From assembly GCA_024291935.2 (NCBI GenBank), contig JAGTYA010000026.1:9404001-9468000 (forward strand): a stretch of DNA of 64,000 nt, read 5' to 3'. Position numbers and translations under genes: made by a program. The notes below the pieces were generated by a model. It was not told the DNA's origin. It did no database searches and saw nothing but the letters and a program-made list of their open reading frames with translations. Below are positions 26,101-54,221 of this stretch, piece by piece (position 1 is the first letter of the stretch; every line of letters starts with the position of its first letter). Origin of the DNA: Okapia johnstoni (lineage: Eukaryota; Chordata; Mammalia; Artiodactyla; Giraffidae).

Positions 26101-28653
26101 CACTGGGTCTCTCAATGAATTGCTGCAGCTGTGGATGGGCTGTCGGGCCACACGCACATTGATGGACATCTATGTTCAGTGCCTCTCGGCTCTCATTGGC
26201 AGTTGCCCAGATGCCTGCGTGGATGCCTTGCTGGATACCTCCGTCCAGCATTCCCCACACTTTGACTGGGTTGTGGCACATATCGGCTCCTCTTTTCCCG
26301 GCACCATCATCTCCCGAGTTCTCTCATGTGGCCTTAAGGACTTCTGCGTTCATGGTGGGGCCGGAGGTGGAGCTGGTGGCAGTGGTGGAGGCTCCTCTCA
26401 AACTCCCTCTGCAGACCCCTTCCCTGGATCTCCTGCCATCCCTGGGGAGAAACGGGTCCCCAAGATTGCCTCAGTTGTAGGCATCCTAGGGCACCTGGCC
26501 TCCAGGCATGGAGATAGCATCCGACGGGAACTCCTGCGCATGTTCCATGATAGTCTGGCAGGGGGCACTGGTGGCCGGAGTGGGGACCCCTCCCTTCAGG
26601 CCACAGTTCCCTTCCTCCTGCAGCTAGCAGTCATGTCACCAGCTTTGCTGGGCACAGTCTCTGGAGAACTGGTAGACTGCCTTAAACCCCCAGCCGTGCT
26701 GAGTCAGCTGCAGCAACACCTGCAGGGATTTCCTCGAGAGGAGTTGGACAACATGCTGAACCTGGCCGTGCACCTGGTGAGCCAGGCCTCTGGGGCAGGT
26801 GCCTACCGCCTGTTGCAGTTCCTGGTGGACACAGCCATGCCTGCCTCCGTCATTACCACCCAGGGCCTGGCTGTGCCAGACACTGTGCGTGAGGCGTGTG
26901 ACCGGCTGATCCAGCTGCTGCTGCTGCACCTACAAAAACTGGTTCATCACTGGGGACCGTCTCTAGGGGAAGGGTTGTTGAGCTCACCCCCCCACCCCCC
27001 CGCCCTGTACCCTTTCTAGATGCGCTCAGAAACCACGTTGGAGAGCTGTGTGGAGAGACATTACGTTTGGAACGGAAACGCTTCCTCTGGCAACACCAGC
27101 TCCTTGGCCTGCTCTCCGTCTATACCCGGCCTAGTTGTGGACCTGAGGCCTTGGGCCATCTTCTGAGCCGGGCCCGAACCCCTGAAGAGTTGAGTCTGGC
27201 CACTCAGTTATATGCTGGGCTGGTGGTCAGTCTCTCTGGCCTCCTGCCCCTGGCCTTCCGAAGCTGCCTGGCTAGGGTACACGCAGGAACTTTGCAACCT
27301 CCCTTCACCGCCCGGTTCCTGCGCAACTTGGCACTGCTTGTGGGGTGGGAGCAGCAGGGTGGCGAGGGCCCTGCGGCCCTAGGGGCCCGGTTTGGGGAGT
27401 CTGCCTCAGCTCATCTGTCTGACTTGGCTCCTCTCTTGCTCCATCCTGAGGAGGAAGTAGCCGAAGCTGCTGCCTCCCTCCTGGCCATTTGTCCCTTCCC
27501 CCCAGAAGCCCTGTCCCCTTCCCAACTCCTGGGTCTGGTGAGAGCTGGAGTGCATCGCTTCTTTGCTTCTCTGAGGCTGCACGGCCCCCCAGGAGTGGCT
27601 TCCGCCTCCCAGCTTCTTATGCGCCTCTCCCAGACCTGCCCGGCCGGGCTCAAGGCTGTGCTGCAGCTGCTAGTTGAGGGAGCTTTACATGGTGGCAACA
27701 CAGAACTGTTTGGAGGAGAAGTGGATGGGGGCAATGAGACTCTCTCCATTGTGACAGCTCCTTTGGCTTCTGCCTCCCTGTTGGACACAAACCGGCGGCA
27801 CACTGCAGTTGTACCAGGTCCTGGAGGGATTTGGTCTGTGTTCCATGCTGGAGTCATCGGTCGTGGCCTTAAACCACCCAAGTTTGTCCAGTCACGCAAT
27901 CAACAAGAAGTGATCTATAACACCCAGAGCCTCCTCAGCCTCCTGGTGCACTGCTGCAGTGCCCCTGGCGGTACTGAATGTGTAGGCAGCTGGGGGGCTT
28001 CCACCCTGAGCCCAGAGGCAGCCAAAGCAGTGGCAGTGACCTTGGTGGAGAGTGTGTGTCCGGATGCAGCCGGTGCAGAGCTAGCCTGGCCTCCTGAGGA
28101 GCATGCCCGGGCCACTGTGGAGCGGGATCTCCGCATTGGCCGGCGCTTCCGGGAACAGCCTCTGCTCTTTGAGTTGCTAAAGTTGGTAGCAGCTGCTCCC
28201 CCAGCCCTGTGCTACTGCTCTGTGCTGCTGCGGGGGCTGCTGGCTGCCCTCTTGGGCCACTGGGAAGCCTCTCGCCACCCTGACACAGCCCACTCCCCCT
28301 GGCACCTGGAGGCATCCTGCACCCTGGTGGCTGTCATGGCTGAGGGAAGCCTCCTGCCACCAGCCCTGGGGAATATGCACGAGGTATTTAGTCAGCTGGC
28401 ACCTTTTGAAGTGCGCCTGCTGCTGCTCAGTGTCTGGGGCTTTCTCCGGGAGCATGGGCCCTTGCCCCAGAAGTTCATCTTCCAGTCGGAGCGTGGCCGC
28501 TTCATCCGGGACTTCTCTAGGGAGGGTGGGGGTGAAGGTGGACCCCATCTGGCAGTGCTGCACAGTGTCCTCCACCGCAACATTGACCGCCTGGGTCTCG
28601 TCTCTGGCCGTTTCCAGGCACCTTTACCGTCCACTCTTCGGCAGGGCACATAG
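23153..28653 (+). CDS. INTS5: Integrator complex subunit 5, interrupted by a one-base frameshift
   Basis: Exon 1 is 23153-23232 ([18 protein letters not shown]) and exon 2 is 25675-28653, separated by a 2442-nt intron (GTAGTC...TTACAG). The two exons total 3059 nt. With one extra base the CDS is 3060 nt and 1019 residues, exactly the human length. The frame breaks in C runs at 26987-27000: the upstream frame ends at TAG 27017-27019, and the downstream frame continues from about 27001 ([17 protein letters not shown]) to 28651-28653. Similarity to the human protein is high on both sides, so the gene is not decaying. INTS5 is an alpha-helical scaffold of the Integrator complex, which cleaves snRNA 3' ends and attenuates paused Pol II; the subunit is essential in mammals (family knowledge). 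A sequence or assembly error is the favoured reading. Confidence 0.92.
23233..24140 (+). other. INTS5: INTS5 intron, 5' part
   Basis: A GC-rich start that leaves the CpG island, then unique sequence. Open frames here show no recognisable domain and are taken as chance. Confidence 0.5.
24145..25175 (+). pseudogene. CYCS: Processed cytochrome c (CYCS) retrocopy with an intact ORF
   Basis: An intron-less copy of a CYCS mRNA in the INTS5 intron, same strand. It comprises a 5' UTR remnant (CTTGGGCTTAGAAAGCGGGA), an uninterrupted 105-codon ORF (24242-24559), about 600 nt of 3' UTR (GGCCACTGCCTTATGTATTA) and a terminal A run (25163-25175). The protein keeps the CAQCH haem-binding motif and the axial Met (GTKMIF). 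Against bovine somatic cytochrome c as I recall it there are only three changes: Pro to Ala in GQAAGF, Lys to Thr in NPKTYIP and Asp to Gly in EREGLIAY. No promoter is recognised. It is probably a young processed pseudogene, but the ORF could be translated if the intron or a chimeric transcript reaches the cytoplasm. Confidence 0.9.
25290..25645. repeat. Two MIRs, head-to-head, before INTS5 exon 2
   Basis: About 25310-25450 (+): TTTCCTTCTCTGTAAAATGG, GGTTGTTATCTGTATTG. About 25495-25640 (-): TTATGAGGGAGGTTCAGTTA, then AACTTGTTCTACA. Confidence 0.6.
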
Positions 28654-28820
28654 CCTTTCCATTCTCCAGAAGCCGAGGGAGGTTGAGCCATGAGAGAGGG
28701 GGCCAAGGTGCTGCAGAAAGGTGGGAGGTTTCTCTTCTAAAACCTTGGCTTAAAAGAGCGCTGTCACTTTCTTTCTCCCCACCCTTTTTTCTAAATAAAA
28801 TTTGCCGAGTTGAGAAAAAC
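28654..28820 (+). terminator. INTS5: INTS5 3' UTR and poly(A) signal
   Basis: AATAAA at 28794-28799, about 140 nt after the stop codon. Confidence 0.8.
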
Positions 28821-28859
28821 GGTTCAGTGCTTCTGTCTGATGTTTAGGGTCAGCCAAGT

Positions 28860-29079
28860 CTGACAGCGCCTGGCTCAACAATCCCGCCCCCTCTCTCAAG
28901 CCCCGCCCTGGTACCGCCCCCATGAGCATTTAGCGTAAGCCCTCCGCCAATGGGACAAACGCCCGGCCTCTGTGTGGTCGGGCCAATCAGGTGGCCGGAA
29001 GGGGCGGGCACTAAGATACGTGGCTCAGCGCGCGCTGGGGGAGGGGAAGCTCCGGGTCAAGGAGCAAACCCGGCACAAG
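28860..29079 (+). promoter_or_regulatory. GANAB: GANAB CpG promoter
   Basis: Two CCAAT boxes (28947-28951 and 28983-28987), GC-rich boxes (GGGGCGGGC, 29001 onward) and CpG density; no TATA box. I checked for a perfect ER-stress element (CCAAT-N9-CCACG) and did not find one. The start is probably 29020-29050. Confidence 0.6.
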
Positions 29080-43224
<14,145 letters not shown>

Positions 43225-44205
43225 CTGAAGAGATGTTGGGGTGGGGTGCGATGGTCATGAAAGTTACTTTTCCTTCTGCCCTGGAGTTTGACCTTCCCCA
43301 GACTTCACCTTTCTGATCTCAAGATCCAGGTTCTGCCAGCATCTGGGCAGGATGAGAGGGCTGTCCCTGCGCTCTGAATTTCCTTTGTGATCTCCCGACC
43401 TCTCCCGCCCCACTGACACTAAATCTCCCTTCATCTCCAAATATCCTGTTGCTCTAACTGGAGCACGTTTACCTGTGAAGACCCGGGGATCACAGGGCTC
43501 TTGCTTCCCTTCGCCTTCTTTTGGGAGCCCTCAGTCTCCTCCACACCCTCTCCATTTGTGTCCCTTGCGTGTCGATGCCATTTCTTGGAAGAAGACGGCA
43601 GTGAGCTTTTGGCCTCCTTTTCTCCTTCCCCTTCCTTCCCCACCAGACTGCTCCTCCCTCCTTTTATTTCTTCCTCCTAGTTCTTCTCTGTTGTCAGCCC
43701 TCCCCTGATACACTGGGACCACCCTTACCCTGAGAAGGGATGAATGGATCAAAGGAGTGAGGTTGCTGGAAATCATTCTCTTCCCTGGCATCCCAACCTT
43801 TCCTCTCCCCGCTTCTATCTAGAACTGCTGCAGTTCTGACAGGGGCGTTCTACCTCCCCTGTCCCTTGGGGGAAAGAAGTTTACACCCCTCAAGATGGGG
43901 GGTGGGCAAGACTTCTTTTGCCTTCTAAAATTTTGTCCCCTTGAGGGGCATTCAAGATGGAGAAATCAGTTGTGGTTTCATGGAATCACGGTCACCTGTA
44001 TTTATTGCTGGAAGGAGGCTGAGGGTGGGAGACGTGATCATGTGTGCCCAGGGCTGGCCCAAGGCCCTGGGTGGTGGGTGGGGGAGAACTCACTGGGGAC
44101 AAAGGGGGGATATTTGTGGGGATTTTTTTTTACTTCCTTTTGGCCCCCAGCTGTGACAGGTTTTGATAAAAGGAGAAACAATAAAGAGAGAAACCATTAA
44201 TGACT
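43225..44205 (+). terminator. GANAB: GANAB 3' UTR and poly(A) signal
   Basis: A 3' UTR of about 980 nt, C/T-rich, with AATAAA at 44180-44185. The 3' UTR shows no repeat. Confidence 0.8.
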
Positions 44206-44474
44206 GTTGGTGTCTGGATTCTAGTTCTGGCCTGAACCACAGACCCGTGAAAGCCCGAGGACCTGACATTTTCAGCCTATGCCTCGTTGGTTAAGCAGAA
44301 TGAGTGAGTGCAAGCCTTCATCAGCTTGCTTGATGCCAATATGTCACGAAGGAACCCAGCAACATCATCAGACTTTAGTGGGCTTAGTTAATAGTGATGA
44401 CTAGAGCTAATGGGGTCCCTCTTGAATAGAAATAGCTGTATGTCAGATGGCCTCACACTTAAGACTGCTTTGCT

Positions 44475-44868
44475 TTTTTAAAATTTGTTCTTGGCTGTGC
44501 TAGGTCTTCACTGCTGCATGGACTTTTCTTTAGTTGTGGAGACATTGTGAAGACATTCACAACATTTAGTTGTGGAGACATTCTTTAGTTGTGAAGACTG
44601 CTACTCTTCATTGCAGTGCATGGGCTTCTCATTATGGTGGCGTCTTGTTGGAGAGCACAGGCTCTAGGGCACTTGGACTTCAGTAGTTGTGGCTCGTGGC
44701 CTCAATAGTTGGCAGTTACCAGGCTCTAGAGGACAGACTCAATAGTTGTAGTGCACAGGGGCTTAGTTGCCCCTCAGCATATGGGATCTTCCCAGACCAG
44801 GGATTGAACCTGTGTCTCCTGCATTGGCAGGCGGATTCTTTACCACTGAGCCACCAGGGATGCCCAAG
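44475..44868 (-). mobile_element. Long artiodactyl tRNA-Glu SINE
   Basis: GGCTGTGCTAGGTCTTCACT, TTTAGTTGTGGAGACATT repeated within the body, then reversed B-box (GGGATTGAACC) and ACCACTGAGCCACCAGGGAT. About 390 bp, longer than the other CHR copies here, partly through an internal duplication of the AGTTGTGGAGACATT unit. Confidence 0.75.
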
Positions 44869-45584
44869 ACTGCTGTTCTTCACAGCATTAAAATTTCCCT
44901 TTGTATCAGCGACAGGACATGGTTTCCTCCATTTTGCAGATTGACTACAGTCTTAGCGATTTTAACGAGAAGCTACGTTGGTTGGTTTGGGAAAATTACT
45001 GCTTAGGATGGTGTATGCCTGTGAGTAGTTAGGGGGTGTGTTCATGAAATTCCTCAGCTGAAGAAATATTTCCGGTTAATGCCCTGGGAGATAGCTCATT
45101 GCCTTGGCATCCCATCCCCATCCCTATTGTCATATGTTTATGACGTGTGGGTCAGAGGAAAGTAACAGTACAGGATCCTGGAGTCAGGTATCTAGAAGGC
45201 ACATAGAAAATTGCACAACGGGGATTACATTATTTGGGGAAATCTTAGTTACTTACCTGTAAAATGGGGACAAAAATCTATCACAAGTGGACAGGTACTG
45301 TGACAACGCTGAAGAACAGCAGTTTGCTCTTGAACTACTGCTGGATGTGCTGGAAAAACACTATTGATGTAAACTCTTCATCCCAGAAAAGGGACCTGAT
45401 TCCAAGTGGACATACTAGAACATCTACAAGAGGTTGATTAATCATTAATGAAATGCCAGAAATGCCCTTTGCTATTTTCCAGTTCATTATATTAGTTAGT
45501 TTTTGCATTTTTGCCATGAGCATCTTGTTAAATATCAAAATTCTGTAACATCAATTTTTAGAGTGATAGTATCCTAAATTGTGG
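44869..45584. other. Intergenic spacer
   Basis: Unassigned AT-rich sequence with no supported gene. Confidence 0.4.
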
Positions 45585-45765
45585 TCTTCCTTGGTTCATA
45601 CGGTAAAGAATTTGCCTGCAGTGTGGGAGTTCTAGGTTCAATTCCTGGAAGATCCCCTGGAGAAGGGGATGGCTATCTACTTCCACCAGACAGAGGAGCC
45701 TGGAGAGCTATAGTCCATGGGGTCGCAAGGAGTCACACACTACTGAGCGACTAACACACAGACAT
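45585..45765 (+). mobile_element. Bov-tA SINE
   Basis: GGTAAAGAATTTGCCTGCAG, GAAGATCCCCTGGAGAAGGG and end CACTACTGAGCGACTAACAC. Confidence 0.9.
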
Positions 45766-45827
45766 CCTAAATTGTATTAAAATTATCAAAGGATTATAGT
45801 GAGGATTATATGAGACAACCAGAGCAC

Positions 45828-46337
45828 AGGCTTGGCAGTTCAGTTCAGTTGCTCAGTGTCTGACTCTGCAACCCCATGGACTGCAGCATGCCAGGCTTCC
45901 CTGTCCATCACCAACTCCCAGAGCTTGTTCAAACTCATGTCCATCGAGTCAGTGATGCCATCCAACCATCTTATCCTGTCGCCCCCTTCTACTCCTGCCT
46001 TCCATCTTTCCCAGCATCAGGGTCTTTTCCAAGGAGTCAGTTCTTCGCATCAAGTGGCCAAAGTATTGGGAGTTTCAGCTTCAGCATCAGTCCTTCCAAT
46101 GAGTTTTCAGGACTGATTTCCTTTAGGACTGACTGGTTTGATCTCCTTGCAATCCAAGGGACTCTCAAGTCTTCTCCAACACCACAGTTCAAAAGCATCA
46201 ATTCTTCCGCGCTCGACATTCTTCATAGTCCAGTTCTTAACACCCACACATGACTACTGGAGAAACCAGACTTTGACTATACGGACCTTTGTCGGCAAAG
46301 TAATGTCTGCTTTTTAACATGCTGTCTAGGCTTGGCA
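45828..46337 (-). mobile_element. BovB 3' end with a perfect target-site duplication
   Basis: About 490 bp of BovB 3' sequence in minus orientation (TTCAGTTCAGTTGCTCAG; CTTTGACTATACGGACCTTT). AGGCTTGGCA stands at 45828-45837 and again at 46328-46337, the expected duplication of the insertion site. Confidence 0.93.
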
Positions 46338-46439
46338 GGGCTGTAGATTTCACTCATTCGTGGAGCAGTTATTTATTGAGCTACTGTTACTGCGTGCAGT
46401 GACTGGTGGATGGGTGAGTGAATGAATGTAAGAAAATAC

Positions 46440-51049
<4,610 letters not shown>

Positions 51050-51425
51050 TGGCGGCCCTACCCTGCCCCCCAGCTCACCAGGCACAGAGCTGTGGGACTG
51101 GGCCCCTGGCCCGCCCAGGATGTGGTTTTCCAAGTCCTGACCCCTCAGAGCCAGGAGCGGCCCCTCCGCCCCTCCCCTGGCCTGCCATGTGGCACTGCCC
51201 ACAGGCTAGGGACAAACAGCCCTCCTGTTGAGCCAGACTGGCCCTGTCTGGGGCGGAGCAGAAAACAGACAGACTCAGGAGGGAGGGCAGCTGAGTCACT
51301 GGGTAACTTATTGGGGCTGGGCATGCGCTGGGGGGGCTGGAGGAGCTGGGCTGGACCCTCCCCACCTGAGCATGCTGACCTCCCCGCTCCTACCTCCGGA
51401 ATAAAAACTCTCAACCTGGTGGGGC
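51050..51425 (+). terminator. B3GAT3: B3GAT3 3' UTR and poly(A) signal
   Basis: AATAAA at 51400-51405, about 350 nt after the stop codon. The next poly(A) signal, for ROM1 on the other strand, is only about 180 bp away. Confidence 0.8.
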
Positions 51426-51564
51426 CTCTGTGTTCCTTCACTTCCCACATCAGGTTCTTGCATTTGATTCTTACCAGGGTCAAAACCTTTGGCTCCTGGC
51501 TTCTCGATCAGATGGAAATCAGTTCTTTCAGGGCCCCCCACCCCCTTGAAGAGAAAGATTAGGA

Positions 51565-51855
51565 GCTTCAGTCCAAAAGCTTTATTGAGTCTGTGCACCA
51601 GAAGCAGCCTCCAGGCCTTCCCATGTCATTTCCACCACTTTGGTTTTGTTTCTTTTCTGTTCCCTGGTGGTTCTGGCCATGGGCTAGGCCCTAGGACACC
51701 TGATTTTCCTTCCTACCCCAGTACAGCTCACTGACTATCCTTAACCCTCTAATCCCAGATTCCCCCCTCCCTCACTGGGAGTCTATAAGGAGTTGTGAGC
51801 TTTCCAGTCTTGCCCATCCCTCCCCTTTCCCCCACCCCTATCCCCACTTTAAGCT
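51565..51855 (-). terminator. ROM1: ROM1 3' UTR and poly(A) signal
   Basis: Minus-strand AATAAA at 51586-51581 (TTTATT on the plus strand), about 270 nt after the ROM1 stop codon. Confidence 0.75.
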
Positions 51856-53365
51856 CTAGGCCTCAGGTAGACCCTCCTTGGGAGGTTCCTCTTTTGGTGG
51901 GGCCTCCCCAGGTGCTGGCCTGTGGGCCCCCGTTCCCTGTAGCCAAGCTGTTTTCAGCATGTCTTTCAGCCCAGCAGGAAAGAGGTAGCCCTGGGCCTCT
52001 CCCTCCCCATCAATGACTCCTCCGAGCCCCTCCAGTGCCGTCTGCAGGTACCGCAGGCCCAGAAGTACCAGAGTCTGTGGGGGGAAGTAAGAGGCAAGAG
52101 GTCAGCGAGGGTCAGCAGTTCCAGGGGCCTCTGGGTTGCAGACAGTGAGGAGGCCTCAGACTCTCTGCCGACTCACCTGCAGCAGGAAGATAACAGCCAG
52201 CATGTTGCCCAGTGTGCTTGCCAGCCCCTGCAGGTGCCCTAGCAGCACCTCGTGGCATCCTTGGGACCAGAGGTTGAGGTTGGGCTGTCGGGGATCAAAG
52301 AGGGGGTGGGCGTGGGGGTCTGAGAGCTGGTTTTGCAGGCAAGGTCTGGGTGAGTGGGGATTACAGCAGGAGAAAGGGACCCCATCAATCAGATACAGGC
52401 CTTCCACATTGCTCTGGATCCGGCTGCAAAGGGAGGGGCAGGGGTGTTAGGATATCTGGAGATAGAGGCCTCGGGGAGAAGTTGCAGGGCACAGGAGTTG
52501 AGAAGGGAAAAACGAGGGAAACATTTACCAACTGCTTTACTATGCCAGGCAGGGGTAATTCACTTATCTTTACAACAACTCTGTAAGATGGTAGTTTTAT
52601 CATCTCCAGTTTACAGACACATGGGCTCAGAGCAGTTTGGTGCCATGCCCTGGATCACACAGCTGTTGCCCCATTCCCTCAACCACTAGATGAATTATTG
52701 CTTATCTGGGTAAGGTGGGGTTTCAAGGAAAGAGAAGAAGGAAGAGGAGAAGGAGGGGAGAAGCAAATCACTCACTCAACCACGTCGTGGTCACTGGGAT
52801 CCAGGTAACGGTTGCTGACCCACTGGATTCCAAACCAGTCCTTGTAGCCATGAAGCCCGCAGCAGTGGTACCTCAGCTGCAGCTCATCCAACAGCCGTTT
52901 GGCTTGACAGCGTCCGGGCACCTCTGTGTCCTTGTAGTGAGCCAAGGCAGACCCCAGGCCCTCCTCCAGTCCTGTGTCCAGAGTCCCAGGTAAAGCCAGG
53001 GCTAGTCCCAGGGCGAGGACCAGGAGCCCCCCGCCCCCCACTGTGCCAGCCACCAGCAGTGGGCCCAGGACCCCTCGCCAGGGAGGGTATTGTTCTGCAT
53101 CCAGACTGGCCCGGCTAGCTCCTGAACCCACCAGTCCTGTGCCCAGAGCCACTGCACTGGCCGCCAAGGCAACCTGGGGCAGGGCAGAGAATGGGCAGGA
53201 GGGAGCCAAGAAGGTGCCAAGGTGCCACAGCTGAACCAGGAGGTGCCCGCTACAGAGGAGGGTGAGGCCACCGACCAGCACAAGCAGCCAGGAGAGGAGC
53301 CAGAGCCCCTGCGCCAGACGGATGCGGGGCTGGAGGGGCAGGACCAGGGGCAGCACTGGCGCCAT
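51856..53365 (-). CDS. ROM1: Rod outer segment membrane protein 1 (retinal tetraspanin)
   Basis: Three exons on the minus strand: 53365-52776, 52423-52177, 52074-51856. They give 351 residues, as in human. Four membrane helices are visible (about 18-45, 60-85 and 100-125 in exon 1, and about 265-290 across exons 2-3). The large second extracellular loop carries the tetraspanin CCG signature (LRYHCCG) and further cysteines (FSCCNPHSPRPC; GCHEVL). ROM1 pairs with PRPH2 to shape disc rims of rod and cone outer segments; that is family knowledge. There is no N-glycosylation sequon in the loop, as expected for ROM1 rather than PRPH2. A MIR lies in intron 1 (about 52515-52690). The gene is tail-to-tail with B3GAT3 and head-to-head with EML3. 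Confidence 0.96.
52515..52690 (-). repeat. MIR in ROM1 intron 1
   Basis: CTTTACTATGCCAGGCAGG, ACAACAACTCTGTAAGATGG, CCAGTTTACAGACACATGG, TGGATCACACAGCTGTTG. Confidence 0.7.
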
Positions 53366-53520
53366 CTCCCATCTCTACCCGAGGGACAGCAGAGCTGTCA
53401 GGGGCTGGGGTTGGCCGAGGCAGGATGCTGCGTCAGCCTGGCCCGGCTTGAGCTGGGCTAATGCCACCCTGACCCCAATACCCTGGGCATCCTCCCGTCA
53501 CAGCCTTAATAACCCGCCGC
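53366..53520 (-). promoter_or_regulatory. ROM1: ROM1 proximal promoter with an NRL/MARE-like site
   Basis: TGCTGCGTCAGC at 53426-53437, 60-70 bp upstream of the ATG, is close to the MAF/NRL recognition element. There is no classical TATA box; TTAATAA lies at 53505-53511. Rod-specific control by NRL/CRX would fit ROM1. Confidence 0.5.
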
Positions 53521-53539
53521 CTGGGTCCCCAGCCAGTCC

Positions 53540-54221
53540 CAATTCAGGATGCCTAGGCTTTGCCCCTGAGGGAAAGCCCCGCCCCCGGGCAAAGGGCCGA
53601 TTTCGTGACCCCGCCTCTGCCCCCTCGCGGAAGTGGGGAGGGGCTGCTCGGTTCTGACCCCCAGAGGCTAGGGGATAGGGGCGGAGACCTCCGGACCCGC
53701 GCTCCTTCCCGGGTCCCCAGGGAGTCTGAGGGCCAGGATCCCGGAAGGGCTTGGAGGGCGGTGGCCGGAGGGTACCCAGGGCGGGGTGGGGGTTGGGGGG
53801 GTCAGAGGGTTGGCCCCGCCCCCGTAACGAGCCGCGAGGCCCGGACAGGGAGGGGTTACCAGGCGGCCCGGCCCCCCCCTCGTCCCCGCCCCCCCTCCCG
53901 CGCTTCCTGGCGGCTCCGCGTCCGGGGCCTGTTTGTGCTGCGGCGCTGGGGCCCGGGACGGCCCCGCCACCCCACCCCCTGGAGCCGAGAGCGGCCCCGG
54001 GAGAGTCCGAGGCCCCGGCGAGCCCCAGAGCCTGCGGCCCCCTCCCCACAGCGCCCCCTCCAGGCCCTTTGCCCGCGCCCGACAGCGCCCCCGAGGGGGT
54101 GGCTCGGCTCCCTCGCGCGCGCGCCCCAGGGTGCTTCCCCTTCCCCTCTCCCTGGCCATGGCCCCTGCGGCTTAGACGCCTCCTCCTCCGCCGCCGCCGC
54201 TCGGAGCAAGCCGGGGGCCGG
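53540..54221 (+). promoter_or_regulatory. EML3: EML3 CpG island promoter and 5' UTR
   Basis: Very GC-rich sequence (GGGCGGAG, CCCCGCCC, CCGCCGCCGCCGC) between the ROM1 and EML3 starts. Long open frames on both strands here reflect base composition. The transcription start is inferred between 53900 and 54200. Confidence 0.55.

Noticed and set aside
26950..27020. A tiny intron in INTS5 ending at CTTTCTAG (27019) to explain the frame change
   Set aside because: The bases around TAG encode conserved LDAL in the downstream frame, and no donor fits; a one-base loss explains the length exactly.
28940..29000. An ER-stress response element in the GANAB promoter
   Set aside because: Two CCAAT boxes are present but neither is followed at nine bases by CCACG.
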